A program made the position numbers and the translations under genes. A stretch of DNA of 64,000 nt, taken from assembly GCF_014905175.1 (NCBI RefSeq), contig NC_057791.1, positions 16,744,177 through 16,808,176 on the forward strand, read 5' to 3'. The notes beneath the pieces are model-generated. The model saw only the letters and a program-made list of their open reading frames with translations, did no database searches and was not told where the DNA came from. Source of the stretch: Aphidius gifuensis (lineage: Eukaryota; Arthropoda; Insecta; Hymenoptera; Braconidae). Shown here piece after piece: positions 1-13,515 of this stretch (its first letter is position 1; every line of letters starts with the position of its first letter).

Positions 1-343
1 TGTGAGGGTTGAAAAGAATAAAAATGAAAGATAAAAATATGTATTCTTTTTTTTTAGATAAATGAAAAATATATACACGGGTGAATCGTTTTGTGATGCA
101 GTCTACAGTCATTGATAATAGTGTAAATAGTAAATAGTCATACGTAGAAATTTCGTTTTTTTTTTTACACAACATTGCCGTACATATGCACATAATAATA
201 AATAAATAAAAACATTGCTCAATAAATTGAACAACGTTGTATAACTACATTTAATTATCTCACTTGCACTATTGATTATTTTATATTTATAGTAAAAATA
301 TATATTGATAAAAATATAAAATAAAAGAAGAAAATATACTCAC
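1..343. other. msn intron, left edge of window
   Basis: This stretch follows the donor at 342-343 of the last visible msn exon. It is AT-rich with T runs and no coding signal I can support. The next msn exon must lie to the left of the window. Confidence 0.7.
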
Positions 344-2006
344 TCGTTTCATGACTAGCGTACGATCGCCCGATTCTTCTTCGTCAGGGGTTGGTGGTAA
401 TGGTCGATTTGGTGCACCGCCTTTGTTGTAGAATAATAAATGAGAAAAAAAAAACAAAAAGAGTTGTTGAAATGTACATTAGTCTGGCTCGATATTTTTT
501 TACATTTAAATAATACAAAAAAAAAATGTATTGTTTCCATTACCTTCATGATGATTTGGTGCATTGTGAGAAGACGAAGATGACGAATCTGAAGACGGTC
601 TGAAAGGAGAAAATTCAGGTCTGGTGTTGCCAAAGTATGATGAAAGACGAAACGATGAATGATGAAGTGATGAATAGATGCGTCGTTGTATCATCAACAA
701 AATCGTTGTTGAAATTCGTTCGATGAATATTTAAAAATGAAATATGAAAATGATATTTAATGATTTTTTTTTTTTTCTATGAAATATAATGAGATGATTA
801 AATATATAATATAACAATGAACTTACAATGGTTTTGGTGGATCACTTGCCAATAATGTTCCATCATTTCTGGCATTAATTCCACTTGCATCCTCAAAGTC
901 ATCATCACTGTCACTCTCAACTGACAATGCCTATGATAATACAAAAAATAAATCATTAATTACTTGATTAAAAGTAAACAAATAATGACATATTTGTCAA
1001 TAATAAAATTCAATATTTCCACGTCAATATAACAAAATAAATAAAGATAAAATAGATAATGAAAAATAGATAATTATCAATCAACAATTAGCACAACTAA
1101 AATATATACCCAAATAATTAAACAATAGACAGTGCTGTGATAGTTATAAAATATAATAAAATTAAATAACAAAGGAACAACAAAAATAGAAAAAAAAAAA
1201 AAAAATTTGATGGGGGAATAAATTTAGAGAGATGTCATCGACGTCTTACTTGATCAAGTATACTAGAAGATTGTGGCATCTGTTTGTTGTTTGTTTCATT
1301 ATTTCCAGTTTGTGCAATATGAGTTGTTGGATTTGTTGATTGAACTGGTGCAGGACTCTTGTGTTGTCTATTTGGCCGTGGCGGGGCTTCAGGGCCCTGT
1401 GACACACCAAGCTCGTTGAGTTGAGCAGCCAGCATGTCCAAGTCCTACCACCCAACACGCACACACACATATACAACCCAGTTAGTCACTGTGCCATTTA
1501 TTAGAAAAAATACCTCCACCAATTTTTAATTATCAATTAAGTATCCCAAAAAAAAAATTAGACTCTATATTTATTTATATTAAAAAAATAGACCAAAGAA
1601 AAAGTCACATTTGTATTCATTAAGCTGATAATATAAGCATAAGATTAATTCAAGCAGATTTAAAATATAACACATGAATAATTAGATAATTAGTTCCGGA
1701 TTTAATTACATGAATAATGGTCAGTTGAAAAATACAGGATATTATTTGAGATTAAAAATAAAGTAAACAATAATAATAATAATATGAAATAATTATAAAA
1801 ATTGCATTGTTTTATAAATAAATTAATAAATGTCAATGAATTAATTTATAATCGGTTAAATAATGACAATGATATTTGTTTTTTTCTTTTGTATTATGTA
1901 CAAAGCATATCGAAAAGCATAATTGATTTTTCATTATTTAATAATTAAATATTGGCGTTAATTTAATCAACCACTATATAATATTTATAAATAAAAACTA
2001 GTAGCA

Positions 2007-2037
<31 letters not shown>

Positions 2038-5000
2038 TGTCAGTGTATATGTGCAATTTAAAGTGGTGATATTTGGCACGAGTATATAATGTTTAACATG
2101 CAATATTTGTAGCTCTTAAAGTAAACCAATAAATATTATTTTTAAGTAAACATCAAATAAAAAAATTTTCTTTTTTTTAATAAAAAGAAGATGTATAAAT
2201 AATAATAATTTTGATGTTTGTGTGTTTTATTTTTTTTCTCACCTCAGGCCTCCTTGGTGGCAGCTACAGTACGTGTGAACATGAAAAAAAATTAAAATGA
2301 AAAAACCAAAATACATAAATAAGAAACAAAAAAAAAATATATGTGATAATTGAATTTTTTAAACTGATAAATAGAGTTTAAAGTTTCTTTTTTTTTTTGT
2401 CTTTTTTATATATTTTAAAAGCTTTTTTTTTTTTTCTGGAATTATAGTGAGTGTTATCGCGTGCCTTGTGTTTATTGATACGTGCAGAAGACACTAATTA
2501 CTTAAAGGCATATAAATTTTTGTATAACGTGCATTATTTTTTGTGTATAAACATTAAAAATATAATAATTACATTTGAGATATAATATTAAACGTAATTT
2601 ATCATAATAGATTAAATTAGATACAAAAGAAAATATGAAATTTAATATATATTTTGTAAAATAAATTTTCAGAAAATAGTTAACTAATAAGTAGCTAAAA
2701 TAACTACACGAGTGCTGTATCGTGATAAGTGTATTAATAATAAACAACAAACTCAAATATTTAGAGAGTTTTTTTTGTTCCTTTTTCCAGTTTAAAGAAC
2801 ATATAAATAATTGATAGGTTATTAATTAAAATAATACAAACCATTGGTTTAAAAACATGACTATTTCTTTGTGGTTCTGGTTGTCCAGCAGATCCTCCAC
2901 CACCACTATTGCTAACTGCACCACTTGAATTTGCTGATGATGAATGATGATTTGTTGGTGGTGTTGATATATTATTTGTTGATCTACGTTCATCACGTGG
3001 AGTTACACTATTAACAATTCTTCTTTCATCACGTGGAGTTGGTGGTAATGGTCGAGATGGTGGTTGTGGTTCTATTTAAAAACATTTTATATTATTATAA
3101 AGCTACAATAAAAAAATATAAAATAATATAAATAATAATAACCAATTAAACGATGAGGAATTGCTGGTCTTGCTGGTGGACCTGGTTCTGGTATTTCTCT
3201 GTGTCCTCTACCATTACCAGGTTTATCTTTACCAGGATGTGGTGGTTGTTGAGGAATGTCCTGTGTTAATGTTCTTCCTTCTTGTATTTGTTGGAAATTA
3301 CGACGTAATGTATCACCACCAGGTGCTTGAACAATTGATGAAGGCTCACCAGCCAATGCTGGCTCATCATCTTCATTTTCACTACCACTATATCGATAAT
3401 CATCACGTTCTATAATTTAAAATTTTAATTATTATATTATTTAATAATGCATTTAATAAATATTACATAATTAAATTATTAATATTTACCTTTTTCTTGT
3501 TTACGTTTTTTACAACGATCAATATGATCTTTTAATTGTATTCTAACTTGTCGTTCAGTCGGTTGGTCCCTTATAAATGGATGTTTTAAAAGTTGTTCTG
3601 TATAAGGTCTTTGATGATAATCCTTAACCAAAACAGTCTCAATAAAACCATGAAATTTTTTTGCCCATTTTTTAGATTTAAGCCTTGGTGGTAAATTACG
3701 TGGAATGAGGAAAAGAGCCTTTAATAGAAAATAAAAAAATTAAAATACAAATATTATATATTTTAAAATTAAAAAAAAAAAAAATATATAATATACAATC
3801 TCATGTTATTGAGGTCAACAAGTAAAGAATTTCCAAGTGACTGAACAATTTCATTGCACACTTACTCTCATGGGATGGAGGTCGCAAAGAGGTGGTTGTG
3901 ATTCTGCCATTTCGAGTGCAGTTATACCAAGTGACCAAAGGTCACTTCTGTTGTCATAAGTTGCTTCAGGATTTTCATCACATGCAATTACCTCAGGTGC
4001 CATCCAATATGGCGTACCAATAAATGTATTTCTTCTACCAATTGTACGATCCAATTGTGCACTTACACCAAAATCAACTAAAACAAAAACGAGTTATTAA
4101 TAATTATAATTAATTGATTTGTTTTATAATTATATTTACTTACCTAATTTTACTTCAGCATTATCAGTAAGTAAAACATTTTGTCCTTTGATATCTCTGT
4201 GAATGACTTTATTACTATGAAGATAACTGAGTCCTCTTAAAATCTCTCTTGAGATATAAGCGATCCATTCTTCTTTTAAACTTTGACCCTTTGTGGATTT
4301 AACAAGATCTGTGACTGATCCAGCACCACAGTACTCCATGACCAGCCACAATTGATCATCTTTTCCAGGTGGTGATTTTTTAACAAAGGCTCCATAATAT
4401 GTTGCAATATTTCTGTGATTTGAATACTAGAAATAAATAACAACAAATATTATTTCAACTATTTATAATTTTATGAAAAATTAAATTAAAAAACTACCAA
4501 CCTTCTTGAGAACATTTATTTCAAGTTTAATTTCCTCCTCTTCATCCTGTAATAAAAATAAAAACACAAAATTTAATGAAACAATTAATTAAATCAATTT
4601 TTTTTTATTCCACAACATGTGCAATCAATTTGTTTCATGTTTAGATAAAAAAAAAAATAAATAGAAAACCGGTGAAACCAAGTTGTCTGTATAAAAAATC
4701 ATCACGATACGTTCTGTATCAGCCGTTAAGTAGGTAAGTAGAGTCAAGATTACGTTCCAGCGTTTTTTTTTTTTTTATTTAAAAAATAGTTAAAAGTAAG
4801 ACTGTATTTGTGTAGACAAACAAAAAATAAAATCCGTTATTATAAATTGAAAAATTAGATAAATAAAATTAAAAAACTTGGTATTTTTAAAATCTATTAG
4901 ATTGTTTTTTTTGTTATAAATAAATATAATAAATTTTTATTAATGATAACATATTTAAAAATAATAAATTGGTAAAATTTTAATGATTAATAAATATATA

Positions 5001-8000
5001 TTTAGTAACATCTGATTGATATATTTGAATAATCAATTTATTTAATGACTCACTGTATTCTTAGAATGTCCTCATTTTTATTTTTATTATTTGTCATTAG
5101 GTAGTGTTAAGAAGTGAGTAATATTTTAAAACGGACCTCGATATAACCGAGACAATGAAATGAATTGTCTGTATATATCATTGGTAAACAAAAAGTAAAA
5201 TAAATATTATAAGCAAAAAAAAAAAGAAAAGAAAGAAAAAAAAAAAAATGAAACTGACGATTGAGAGTCATTTTAGTTTCATCAGTAATGTTTACTGAGC
5301 TGAAAAATAGAGCACAAAATAATCATTTAAAAAAAATATATTGTGAAAGAGTTTATTGACAGCTGGACCATTGATTTCACTGATGCTTACCTCCGTGACG
5401 TCCATAACTTTAATGGCAGCCAGCTGGCCAGTCTTGGTATGCCGACCCTGAAATTAGAGAGAAAAAATTATATTAATATTGCTTAATTAAATTTTGTAAA
5501 ATTAATGGGATAATAAAAATTTAAAAAATTAAATTCTAAATAAATATACATTATGTAAAATAATAATATTGGTAAACTTGGTGTTTAAAATTTCATACTT
5601 GAATAAATAAATAAATAATATTTTTTTTTTTTTTATAAATCTCTATTTAAATTATTTAAATATTATTTATTTAATTTATTTACTCAGCGAGTCATATGTC
5701 AAGTTTGACTCATATTTAATCAGTTGTGTGGTTTCACTTGCATCAGCAAATTTCAAGTGTAAAAAAATATTATAAAAAAAATTTGATTAAACCATGTGTC
5801 ATACGATCAAGTTGGTCTCTCATATATCAATTTTCATATTTAAAAAATAAAAATATAATAATTAATAAATATTTAAACAATCTTAATGTTTTAATTTAAA
5901 TTAATCCACTTGATTACTTTCTAATTTTTAATATCAATAAAAATTTAATTAAAAATCAATTTAGCAAAGAAAAAAAAAAAGCTGTTTCGAAATTTTTATC
6001 TCATTGATTTAGTGTTTACAATCAATTCAAGGTGGTTTTTTTTATGCATGTTTAAACAATGGCATATATATTTTTTTATTTAACATGTATACATGCAGCT
6101 CGTGGTGTAAATAAAATTCAATAATATACAAAAAAAAAAAAGTCAACATGAATGATAAAAATAAGGATAAAAATATTCAATGATTTTGTCGTTGAGACAA
6201 TAATTAAACCAAATTTTGATCCTATAAATTTAAAATTAGAATTTAATAATTATTGCAACAAACAAAAAGAGAAATGATAAATAATTTGAATAAAAAAATA
6301 TATTGTTTGTTATTTTTTTTTTTGTTTAAAGGGAAAGATGAAGCGAAAGCCGACAACGTGAATTTCTCACGCTACCCTTTCATTACCCACGTTCTTGTAA
6401 AAGAATCATTAAGTTGTTTTAATAGACCGGATAAAGTGTACGGTCATTGACTCAGTATTTTGGCACACAAACTCAACATTACTTTGTTTTCATATAATTT
6501 TCTCTCCGCGTGACTCGTGCTGCGATACAACTAATTTTTTTCGAATTTTTTTAAAAAATTTATTTCGAAAATGCCACAATTTCTTGTGGCTCTTTCGCCT
6601 ACGCATATCCAATTTTATTTTATTTTTTTTCTATCTTAACCTTGAGCGTTTTGTATTATTTTTTTTCCAACAATTTAAGAAATAATTTTTTATATCCAGT
6701 GATTATATTTATTCTTTGTATCTTTTAAAAATATGGAAATAATAAATAGTTAACTGTTGTTGTCTTCTCTTGCTTCTTATTTTTTTTTTTAAATATATAT
6801 TTTTTATTTCCCCACGCATCGCAAGGACGACCGCACAAGGTAAAATATTTTCAAGGTGAATCACATGATATTTTTTTTTTTAAAAAAACGCAGGTGAGTT
6901 TTGGAGCACACTTTGTTCGCCTGAGGGTTCCATGGCCCCTCGAAAATATCGTTCCACATAATTTAATTTTTTTCTTAGAAAATTCGTCATTCATCAAAAG
7001 CCTAAAATACCTGTGTCATGAAACACCAAAGAATGCATTTTTATATTTTCTTTAAATCTACTCTATCAAAAATACATTTTAAAAAATACATTGATAAATT
7101 ATTTTTCATATAGGGACAAGTTTTATTCATTGCTCCAAATAAAATTCAAGATGATTTTTATGACCCCCCGCTTTTGCAAATACGGAAATAGAACAGCAGT
7201 GTATGAGGCCCTCACGAACTTGACGTGAAGAAGAAGCTTTTTTAGAAAAAAAAAAAGTATAAGTGAAGTGTGTGTGGTAGAAAAAACCACACACAAGATA
7301 AAAAAAGTATTTTTTTTTTCTTTAAAAAGAGAATAATAAAAGATGAAACAATTTTTAGCATCAATGAACGTGTCTGGCAAGTTTTCTGAATGACAGCTTT
7401 CAAAATTGATCATTACTTTTATGATTATTTAATAACCGTTATAAAGACTGATAAATTTTTAAAACGCTCAAAAATATAGTTAAAAAAAAAAACAATGATA
7501 ATCATTATTTAACAAACATCATGTATATAATTTTACAAATGAAAGAGAAAAAAAAAAGTTACGGAAATATTGGCTTTTTTTTTTTTTTGTTGTTTAACAA
7601 AAAAATATACGAATTTCATGTACAACATAAAATTGCAAATTGTAGTTGTGTTGTCACGAGAAAGACAAGACGGGATGTTCAAATTTTCCTGTATTCATAT
7701 CAGACAATACACACACAAAAAAAAATTTATGTGATGTAGCTTCTTGATTCTCGCGTGGGAGTTTATGCCGCATGCCAACTTGAAATGTTTTTTATTTAAA
7801 CATTGCCTTAACTGATATTTTTATTTATGGCAATAATCGATTGTCAATTTATCTATTAAAAATAAAAAATATCAAGTATAATGATAATATTAAAAATAAC
7901 ATAAAAATAGTTTTATCGATAAATAATAAATTGCACCAACTGATCAACAACCCACGTGATAAAAAATATATATTTTTAACACTGTCGTCAATTAATTTTG

Positions 8001-9076
8001 CAACTTTAAAACAATAGACTTTAAACATACATATTTTTTATACATAAATTTTTTAATCTATACATGTTTAATTTCTATTTGAAAAACAAAACGGAATGCA
8101 ACAACGGAAGTATACACGTACGCGTTTGGAGTATTAACAAAAAAAAAAAAAAAAATATAATAGTATATTTAAATGATAAATTAAAAAATATAAAATATTA
8201 TTTATTAAATACCTTGTAAACTTGTCCATATGTGCCATTTCCAACGACTTCAATGAGCTCAAAAATACCAGCTGGATCCTGAGTTGAAAAAAAAATATTC
8301 AATTAATTTCTTAATTCCAGACAAAATAGACAAGAAATTCTTCAAGTTGTTTTATTGATGACGCATACTCGTTTAAACCCGTATTAATATGACTGTTTCA
8401 ACAAATTTTCTAGCACAAATATTTAAACAATAATAAAATAATCAACAATAAATATATAAATTTTTTTTCCTTTTTTTTCTTAATTTTTTACTGTTATTGT
8501 TTTGATTTTTAACATAAAAAATTAATATATATTGAAATATCATAAATATTTTAAATGAAATATATAAATTTTAGAAAAAAATATAATCAAGGGAAGTTGT
8601 ATGTACATGTCACGATAACGAATCGCCCCAGGAGTCATCGAGCAGTTGTCAAGGAGGGGAAACAAAGCCAAAAGATACCACGATAAATAATAATAATACA
8701 TAAAAAATATATAAAAAAAAACTTAAATAAATATCTATAAATATTTTTATGTGAGTTTATAAGAGGTCAAAATAATTATCAGTTTAATATAATAATAAAA
8801 TAATAATAAATCCGGCATTGTCGTGATGCATTCTCCAAGAAAAAGACAGCAAGAGAAAAAAAATCATTTTTTTTTTTTTTCGGAGTTTTTGTATGTGATT
8901 GCTCACCAGGCAATTGTAGCAATAAAAAAAAAATATGAAATATTAAAATAAATCTATAAATAATTATTAATTTTTAATAACAATGATAAAAAAATTGTCA
9001 TTAAACATACCTTGAGTGCATTCAAGTCGATATCATCGAGAGAGCAGTTAACACTCGGTGCCAAATTATGCGCCAT
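344..9076 (-). CDS. msn: misshapen (MAP4K4/TNIK/MINK-type Ste20 kinase), 5' and central part, 14 coding exons
   Basis: Germinal-centre-kinase-IV Ser/Thr kinase acting upstream of JNK and in cytoskeletal and migration signalling (family knowledge). Coding exons, in transcription order: 9076-9011, 8278-8213, 5447-5391, 4546-4502, 4426-4144, 4077-3866, 3718-3490, 3409-3143, 3071-2842, 2263-2243, 1444-1250, 930-827, 620-544, 420-344. All have GT-AG borders and compatible phases, about 643 codons. The start is MAHNLAPSVNCSLDDIDLNA. Kinase residues about 28-292: glycine loop GNGTYGQV (35-42), AIK lysine 57, HRDIKGQN (154-160), DFG (174-176), APE (199-201). Then follow an acidic stretch, two RPLPPTP SH3-type motifs, a DLDMLAAQLNELG segment and an acidic ALSVESDSDDDF segment. 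PxxP motifs in this family bind the Nck/Dock adaptor. The last exon ends with GDRTLVMKR at a good donor, so the CNH-domain exons lie off the left edge. The gene is divergent from Kintoun. Confidence 0.96.
1445..2242. repeat. msn intron with (ATT)n microsatellite
   Basis: Intron between the microexon and the DLDMLAAQ exon. It contains an uninterrupted ATT trinucleotide run at about 2008-2037. Otherwise it is AT-rich sequence without open frames of note. Confidence 0.6.
2243..2263 (-). other. msn: 21-nt microexon of msn
   Basis: Between the exons at 2842-3071 and 1250-1444 there is a 21-base segment with an AG acceptor at 2264-2265 and a GTGAG donor at 2238-2242. It encodes LPPRRPE in phase 0 and joins both neighbours in frame, whether kept or skipped. 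It adds a proline/arginine-rich heptapeptide just before the DLDMLAAQLNELG segment. Microexons of this size are often tissue-regulated; that is an inference here. Confidence 0.7.
5448..8212. other. msn: large msn intron inside the kinase N-lobe
   Basis: A 2.77-kb intron separates the glycine-loop exon (8213-8278) from the exon with the AIK lysine (5391-5447). It is the largest visible msn intron. I see no exon, repeat array or RNA gene in it. Short GC-raised patches at about 6340-6440 and 6800-6960 are the only non-background sequence and could be regulatory. The next largest introns, 4547-5390 and 8279-9010, also look like plain AT-rich spacer. Confidence 0.6.
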
Positions 9077-10726
9077 CTTGATACGCTACTAGTTAAACTA
9101 TCTCTGTCTTTAACACACTTTGATAAAATACAATATGTATGTCTCACTTTTTTATCCCTCTCTTCTCAGTGCGTTGCTCTCTCAACACAGAATCCACATC
9201 TACACATACACATTAATAAAAAAAATTACACAAGAAAACATACACGATTCACTTGCTAACAAAAAAAAAAAAGAGAAAAAAACACTCACATTTACAATGA
9301 TAATTAAAAAAATATTATAAAATATAAATTTTAACTATTATCAATTGTTAATTAATTATTTATAATAATGATATAATATTATTTTAAATATTTATAATTT
9401 ATTGATGAATTCCGCGGCTCTTTCGACACGCCCGACACACACCCGCGGAAGAAGGGCGACTTTCAGTATGTCGGTAATGTCGCATACACATAAAAACACA
9501 CACACGCATAGACTAAAAAATAAAAAATAAAAAAAACAGCCCTCCCTGATCTTTTGTTTATTTTTTTGATTATTATTTTTTTTTAGGTATATTTAATTTT
9601 TGATGAGTAATTTTTTTGAGATAGTTGAAGTTGAATTATTTATGAGTAATTTTTGTTTTTTTTTTTTTGTTAACAATTATGTCAAATTGTAATTGCACAT
9701 GTTAAATTTTATGAAAAAATATTATAATAAATTTTAATACACTTTTGAGAGTACGTTGCACTCACTTTTACTCCTTTTTGATATAAATATGTATGCAGGA
9801 GAGATAGTCCTGCTCTTTCTCTTATACTAATCTATACTGTGCTATACTGTTCTTACGATGTTCGAAAGAGGCCTTGAAATAATACGCTTTTTACTGTTTT
9901 TTTTTTTTTTCTTTTTTATCTCGTTGGCTCTGTCATTTTACCCCCCACTATCATCAAATAAAAATCTCTTTATAAATTACATAGATGATATTTATTCATA
10001 GACAGACACACACACGTTTACTATTTTGTGTTGATGATTAAAAAAATAAATAATATAATAATTATAATTATTTTGACAGCGCCAATTGATAACTTAATGA
10101 CAAAAATTTACTTTACCAACAGAAAAATCACAGCGGGAAAATTTGAATTATTAAATTTTTCATTTTTTAGAATTTAATTAATAAACTGTAATTAATAATA
10201 ATTTATTTATATTTTTTTTTAATTATTATAAAATAATTATGTTTTATTTACATTATTCAAATAATTTTAATTAATTTTTTATAAATATATTTATAGATAA
10301 ATCGATTTTTAAATTGAAAAATTTGTTTTTATTTTTTTTATATTAAAAAATTATTTGATTCTTATCTTTTTTTTTTTTTAAGACAACCCCCTATTGAGGT
10401 TTTATTTTTTTGTTTGTTTATTGTTATTGTTGTTGTTGTTGTTATGAGAGACAAAAAAAAAAAAACAGCTGACTTACAAAAAGGAGTTTGATGCTGCCCT
10501 CTGTAAAATCATCTGACACGTAAGTTTTTTAAAGAACTGACATATATTTTCCATTGTTATTGATTGGATGACGCTTGTTGTGTTTTCTTCTAGTTTTCTG
10601 TGTGATATAAAATTTATTATAAACAAATAAAAAAAAAATACATAAAAGCATCTAAAAATAAAATTTAATTTGTATATTGTGTACAATTGTGTATAAACAG
10701 TTACAATAACTTGGAAACAAAATAAA
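9077..10726. promoter_or_regulatory. divergent intergenic region between msn and Kintoun
   Basis: This 1.65-kb spacer holds the 5' sides of two divergently transcribed genes. About 9410-9490 is a marked GC-raised block with two CCGCGG sites and several CG dinucleotides, the likely msn promoter or first-exon region. The Kintoun side has a short (TTG)n run at 10428-10443 and no clear core-promoter motif. The rest is AT-rich spacer. Transcription start sites are not determined. Confidence 0.45.
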
Positions 10727-13515
10727 ATGGACGCTCGTGTTAACCGGAATAATAATTGGGAAGAATTAGATGTAACAAAAAAAGAATTAAATAACATAAA
10801 TGAATGTTTAAAAAATAAAGAATTTCGTAAATTATTAATTGAATATGCTGATGAAATAAATAATCCTGATAATCGTAAATTATATCAAGATGAATTAACA
10901 CAATTGGAAAAAGAACGTGGTATTGATATTAAATTTGTAAATCCAGAACCGGGTTACGTCATTAAAACAACGTGTAATGGTGATAAGAAATGTTTTATAA
11001 ATATAAGTAAAAGTGATAATGTTGAAAAACCAACAAGTAAACCATCACAAGACAATGATAAAATACGTGGTTTACAATGGTCATTGCCATACAGTTTATC
11101 ACCTCCTCGTGATGACATGGATAAAAAAAATCATCTATGTACTGTATTTGATGTTGTATTTAATCCTGATACTCTATATCTTGCATCGAAAAATATTAAA
11201 TTTCGTAAAATTGTTAATGAAACAGCAATTGATGGAATTGAAAATAATTTCAAGGTAAGTGACCTGAAAATAATATTGAGCCGGCACTGCTTCTATCATG
11301 TCGTCAAGCAAGCTTTTTTTATTATTTCTCATTATTATTTTTTGCTAGAAACTTCTATTAGCTTCTATCCTTATACATTGCCTTACCAATAATAACATAA
11401 AATTTGTTTATTTAATTTTGCAGGTCAAACTTGATCGTAATAATTTAAAATTTCCAAAAATAAATTTTAAAGGAATAACTCAATCAACAGTTATACGTAA
11501 AAAATGTGATAAACCAACTGAAAATAATATTGATATTGAGCCTGAAATATATCAAAAACTTATGTCAAGTTATGATGAATCACGTAATAATAAAAAATCA
11601 TATAATGATGATAAATTAAAACGTCCAGAGCCATCAACAAAATATACAAAAAAAATTAATAAAAATATTAACAATGATAAATCATATACAATACCAAAAT
11701 TTATAATAAAACATCAAACAGATATGGATATACAAGATTTTAAAAATACAAAAGATTCAAAATTATATTCCGCAATACCTAAAAAACTTGTTATTATAAT
11801 TGATTTACCATTATTAAAAACATCTGATAATGCAATACTTGATGTACAGCATAATCAATTAACAATGATCAGTGAAAAACCAGCAAAATATCGTCTTGAT
11901 CTTCCACTGCCTTATTGCGTTGACCCAGATGAGGGTAATGCTAAATTTGATACATCAAATAAAAAATTAACAATAACACTGCCTGTATTACGTAATAATA
12001 AAACATTTGAATTTAAAGATGATTCTGGTGTTGATAGTGATCATGGTAGTCCACCTAATAATATTATAAATACAAATGTTGATAATGATAACGATGATGA
12101 TGATAATGAAGAAGAAGATGATGATGATGATAAGATAAAATTATTTGATAATTATAATGATAAACCAACAAGTTTAATCAATGAAATAACAGATGATACA
12201 TCAATTAAAAATGATAGCTATTCATGTGAAGAGCATATACTGAATGACAATATAATTTATTCACTGCCATCATTTACACCAAATATATTTGATAACACAC
12301 TTGCATTAACAGTACATGTTAAAAATGTTGATTCAACATCAATACGTACAAAGTTACTTGATAATTATTGTGGTATACAAATTATATTTTCATCAGTTGG
12401 TGCTGGTTTTTTTCCAATTTATTATGCATTGTGTTTTAAACTTGATAATGATAATATATTTTTAAATGATACACTTGTTATTGAACCATGGGATAATAAT
12501 GTTGTATTTACAATTAAAATTAATAATATTAATAATTTAAAATATTATTATTTTGGTATTAATAATGATAATTTTATGGATAAAAAAGAATTACCACATG
12601 TTGTTTCATTTGATGATAAACTTGAGTTACTTAAATCTGATGAATCACAAATTAATAATGAAGAAAAAATTATTCAAGTATTGCCGAATGATAATGAGCT
12701 TGTTGTTGATATACAACCAAAAAATATCAATGTTACAAAGACAACTGATAAATTGGTTAATAAAAAAATTAAACTACAAAAAACAAGATCAATGTCAGAG
12801 AGTAGTTGTAACAGTGGTGATGAATTGAATAGTAGTAATGGAAGTGAAAATAATAGAATTGTTAGAGGAATATTAAAAAATCGTAGAAATAATATTTCAC
12901 GATCAGTATCAGAATCTAGTATTGATGATACAACTGGTTTAGTATCATCTGTTGATTTTAATTATGATTCTGTTGCTGAATTAAATTCTGAATCTGAATG
13001 TTCAAGTTTTAAAAAAACTGTACGTTTTAATGATGTTGTTTCACGTCAACTCTTCAGGTATTTATAATTTATTTTTTATTTTAATTATAAAATTATTAAT
13101 TTAATTTATTTATCATTACATTTATTCTAGACAATATCATGTAGTATAGTATTCAATAGAAATAAATCAAGCAAATGATAACTAAGCTAATGAATCGATA
13201 AAACGATCAAGTATACTGGGACGCAGAAAAAAAAATCAACGTAAGCTACAAAAGAAAAAACAAGCTCATGATCGTCGTATGAGTGAAAGTGAAAATTCCG
13301 AGACTGATGAACGTGATAAATATAAAATAGTTGATAAAATTAATCATGTTAATGATGATAAAGGCATTGAAAATGTCAAGCCAATACTTAATCGTGAAAA
13401 ATCAGCTCAAATTAAAACATCAAATAATGATACTGATAATTTTCATGATGATGATAAAAACGATTTATCTAAAATTGAATTTAAAAATGATTTAATTTTT
13501 CAACTGGATATGTAA
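10727..13515 (+). CDS. DNAAF2: Kintoun / DNAAF2, PIH1-domain dynein arm pre-assembly factor
   Basis: Cytoplasmic co-chaperone that, with HSP90/HSP70, helps fold and assemble axonemal dynein heavy chains before transport into cilia and sperm flagella (family knowledge). Proposed exons: 10727-11254, 11424-13057, 13212-13515; about 821 residues. The N-terminal PIH1 domain (about 20-215) shows NPEPGYVIKTTCNGDKKCF, WSLPYSLSPPRDD, FDVVFNPDTLYLA and VKLDRNN. The CS-like PIH1 C-terminal domain (about 290-370) shows LVIIIDLPLLKTSDNA, YRLDLPLPYCVD and LTITLPVLRN. An Asp/Glu-rich low-complexity tract follows at about residue 395. The C-terminus has KKTVRFNDVVSRQLF, then ILGRRKKNQRK and AHDRRMSESENSE, as in other Kintoun proteins. 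The first intron is standard (GTAAGT...TTTTGCAG). The second is doubtful: the acceptor that keeps the conserved C-terminus (AG at 13210-13211) lacks a pyrimidine tract, while the stronger one at 13129-13130 leads quickly to a stop. A possible AATAAA lies at 13662-13667. Confidence 0.94.

Noticed and set aside
3161..3415. 84-codon plus-strand frame
   Set aside because: Antisense shadow of an msn linker exon (3143-3409).
10699..10717. GTTACA and GGAAAC near the Kintoun start, considered as an X-box
   Set aside because: Half-sites are too far apart (7 bases) and one deviates; it also lies within 30 bases of the ATG.
10474..10797. 107-codon minus-strand frame
   Set aside because: Overlaps the Kintoun 5' region and start codon; low-complexity, no domain.
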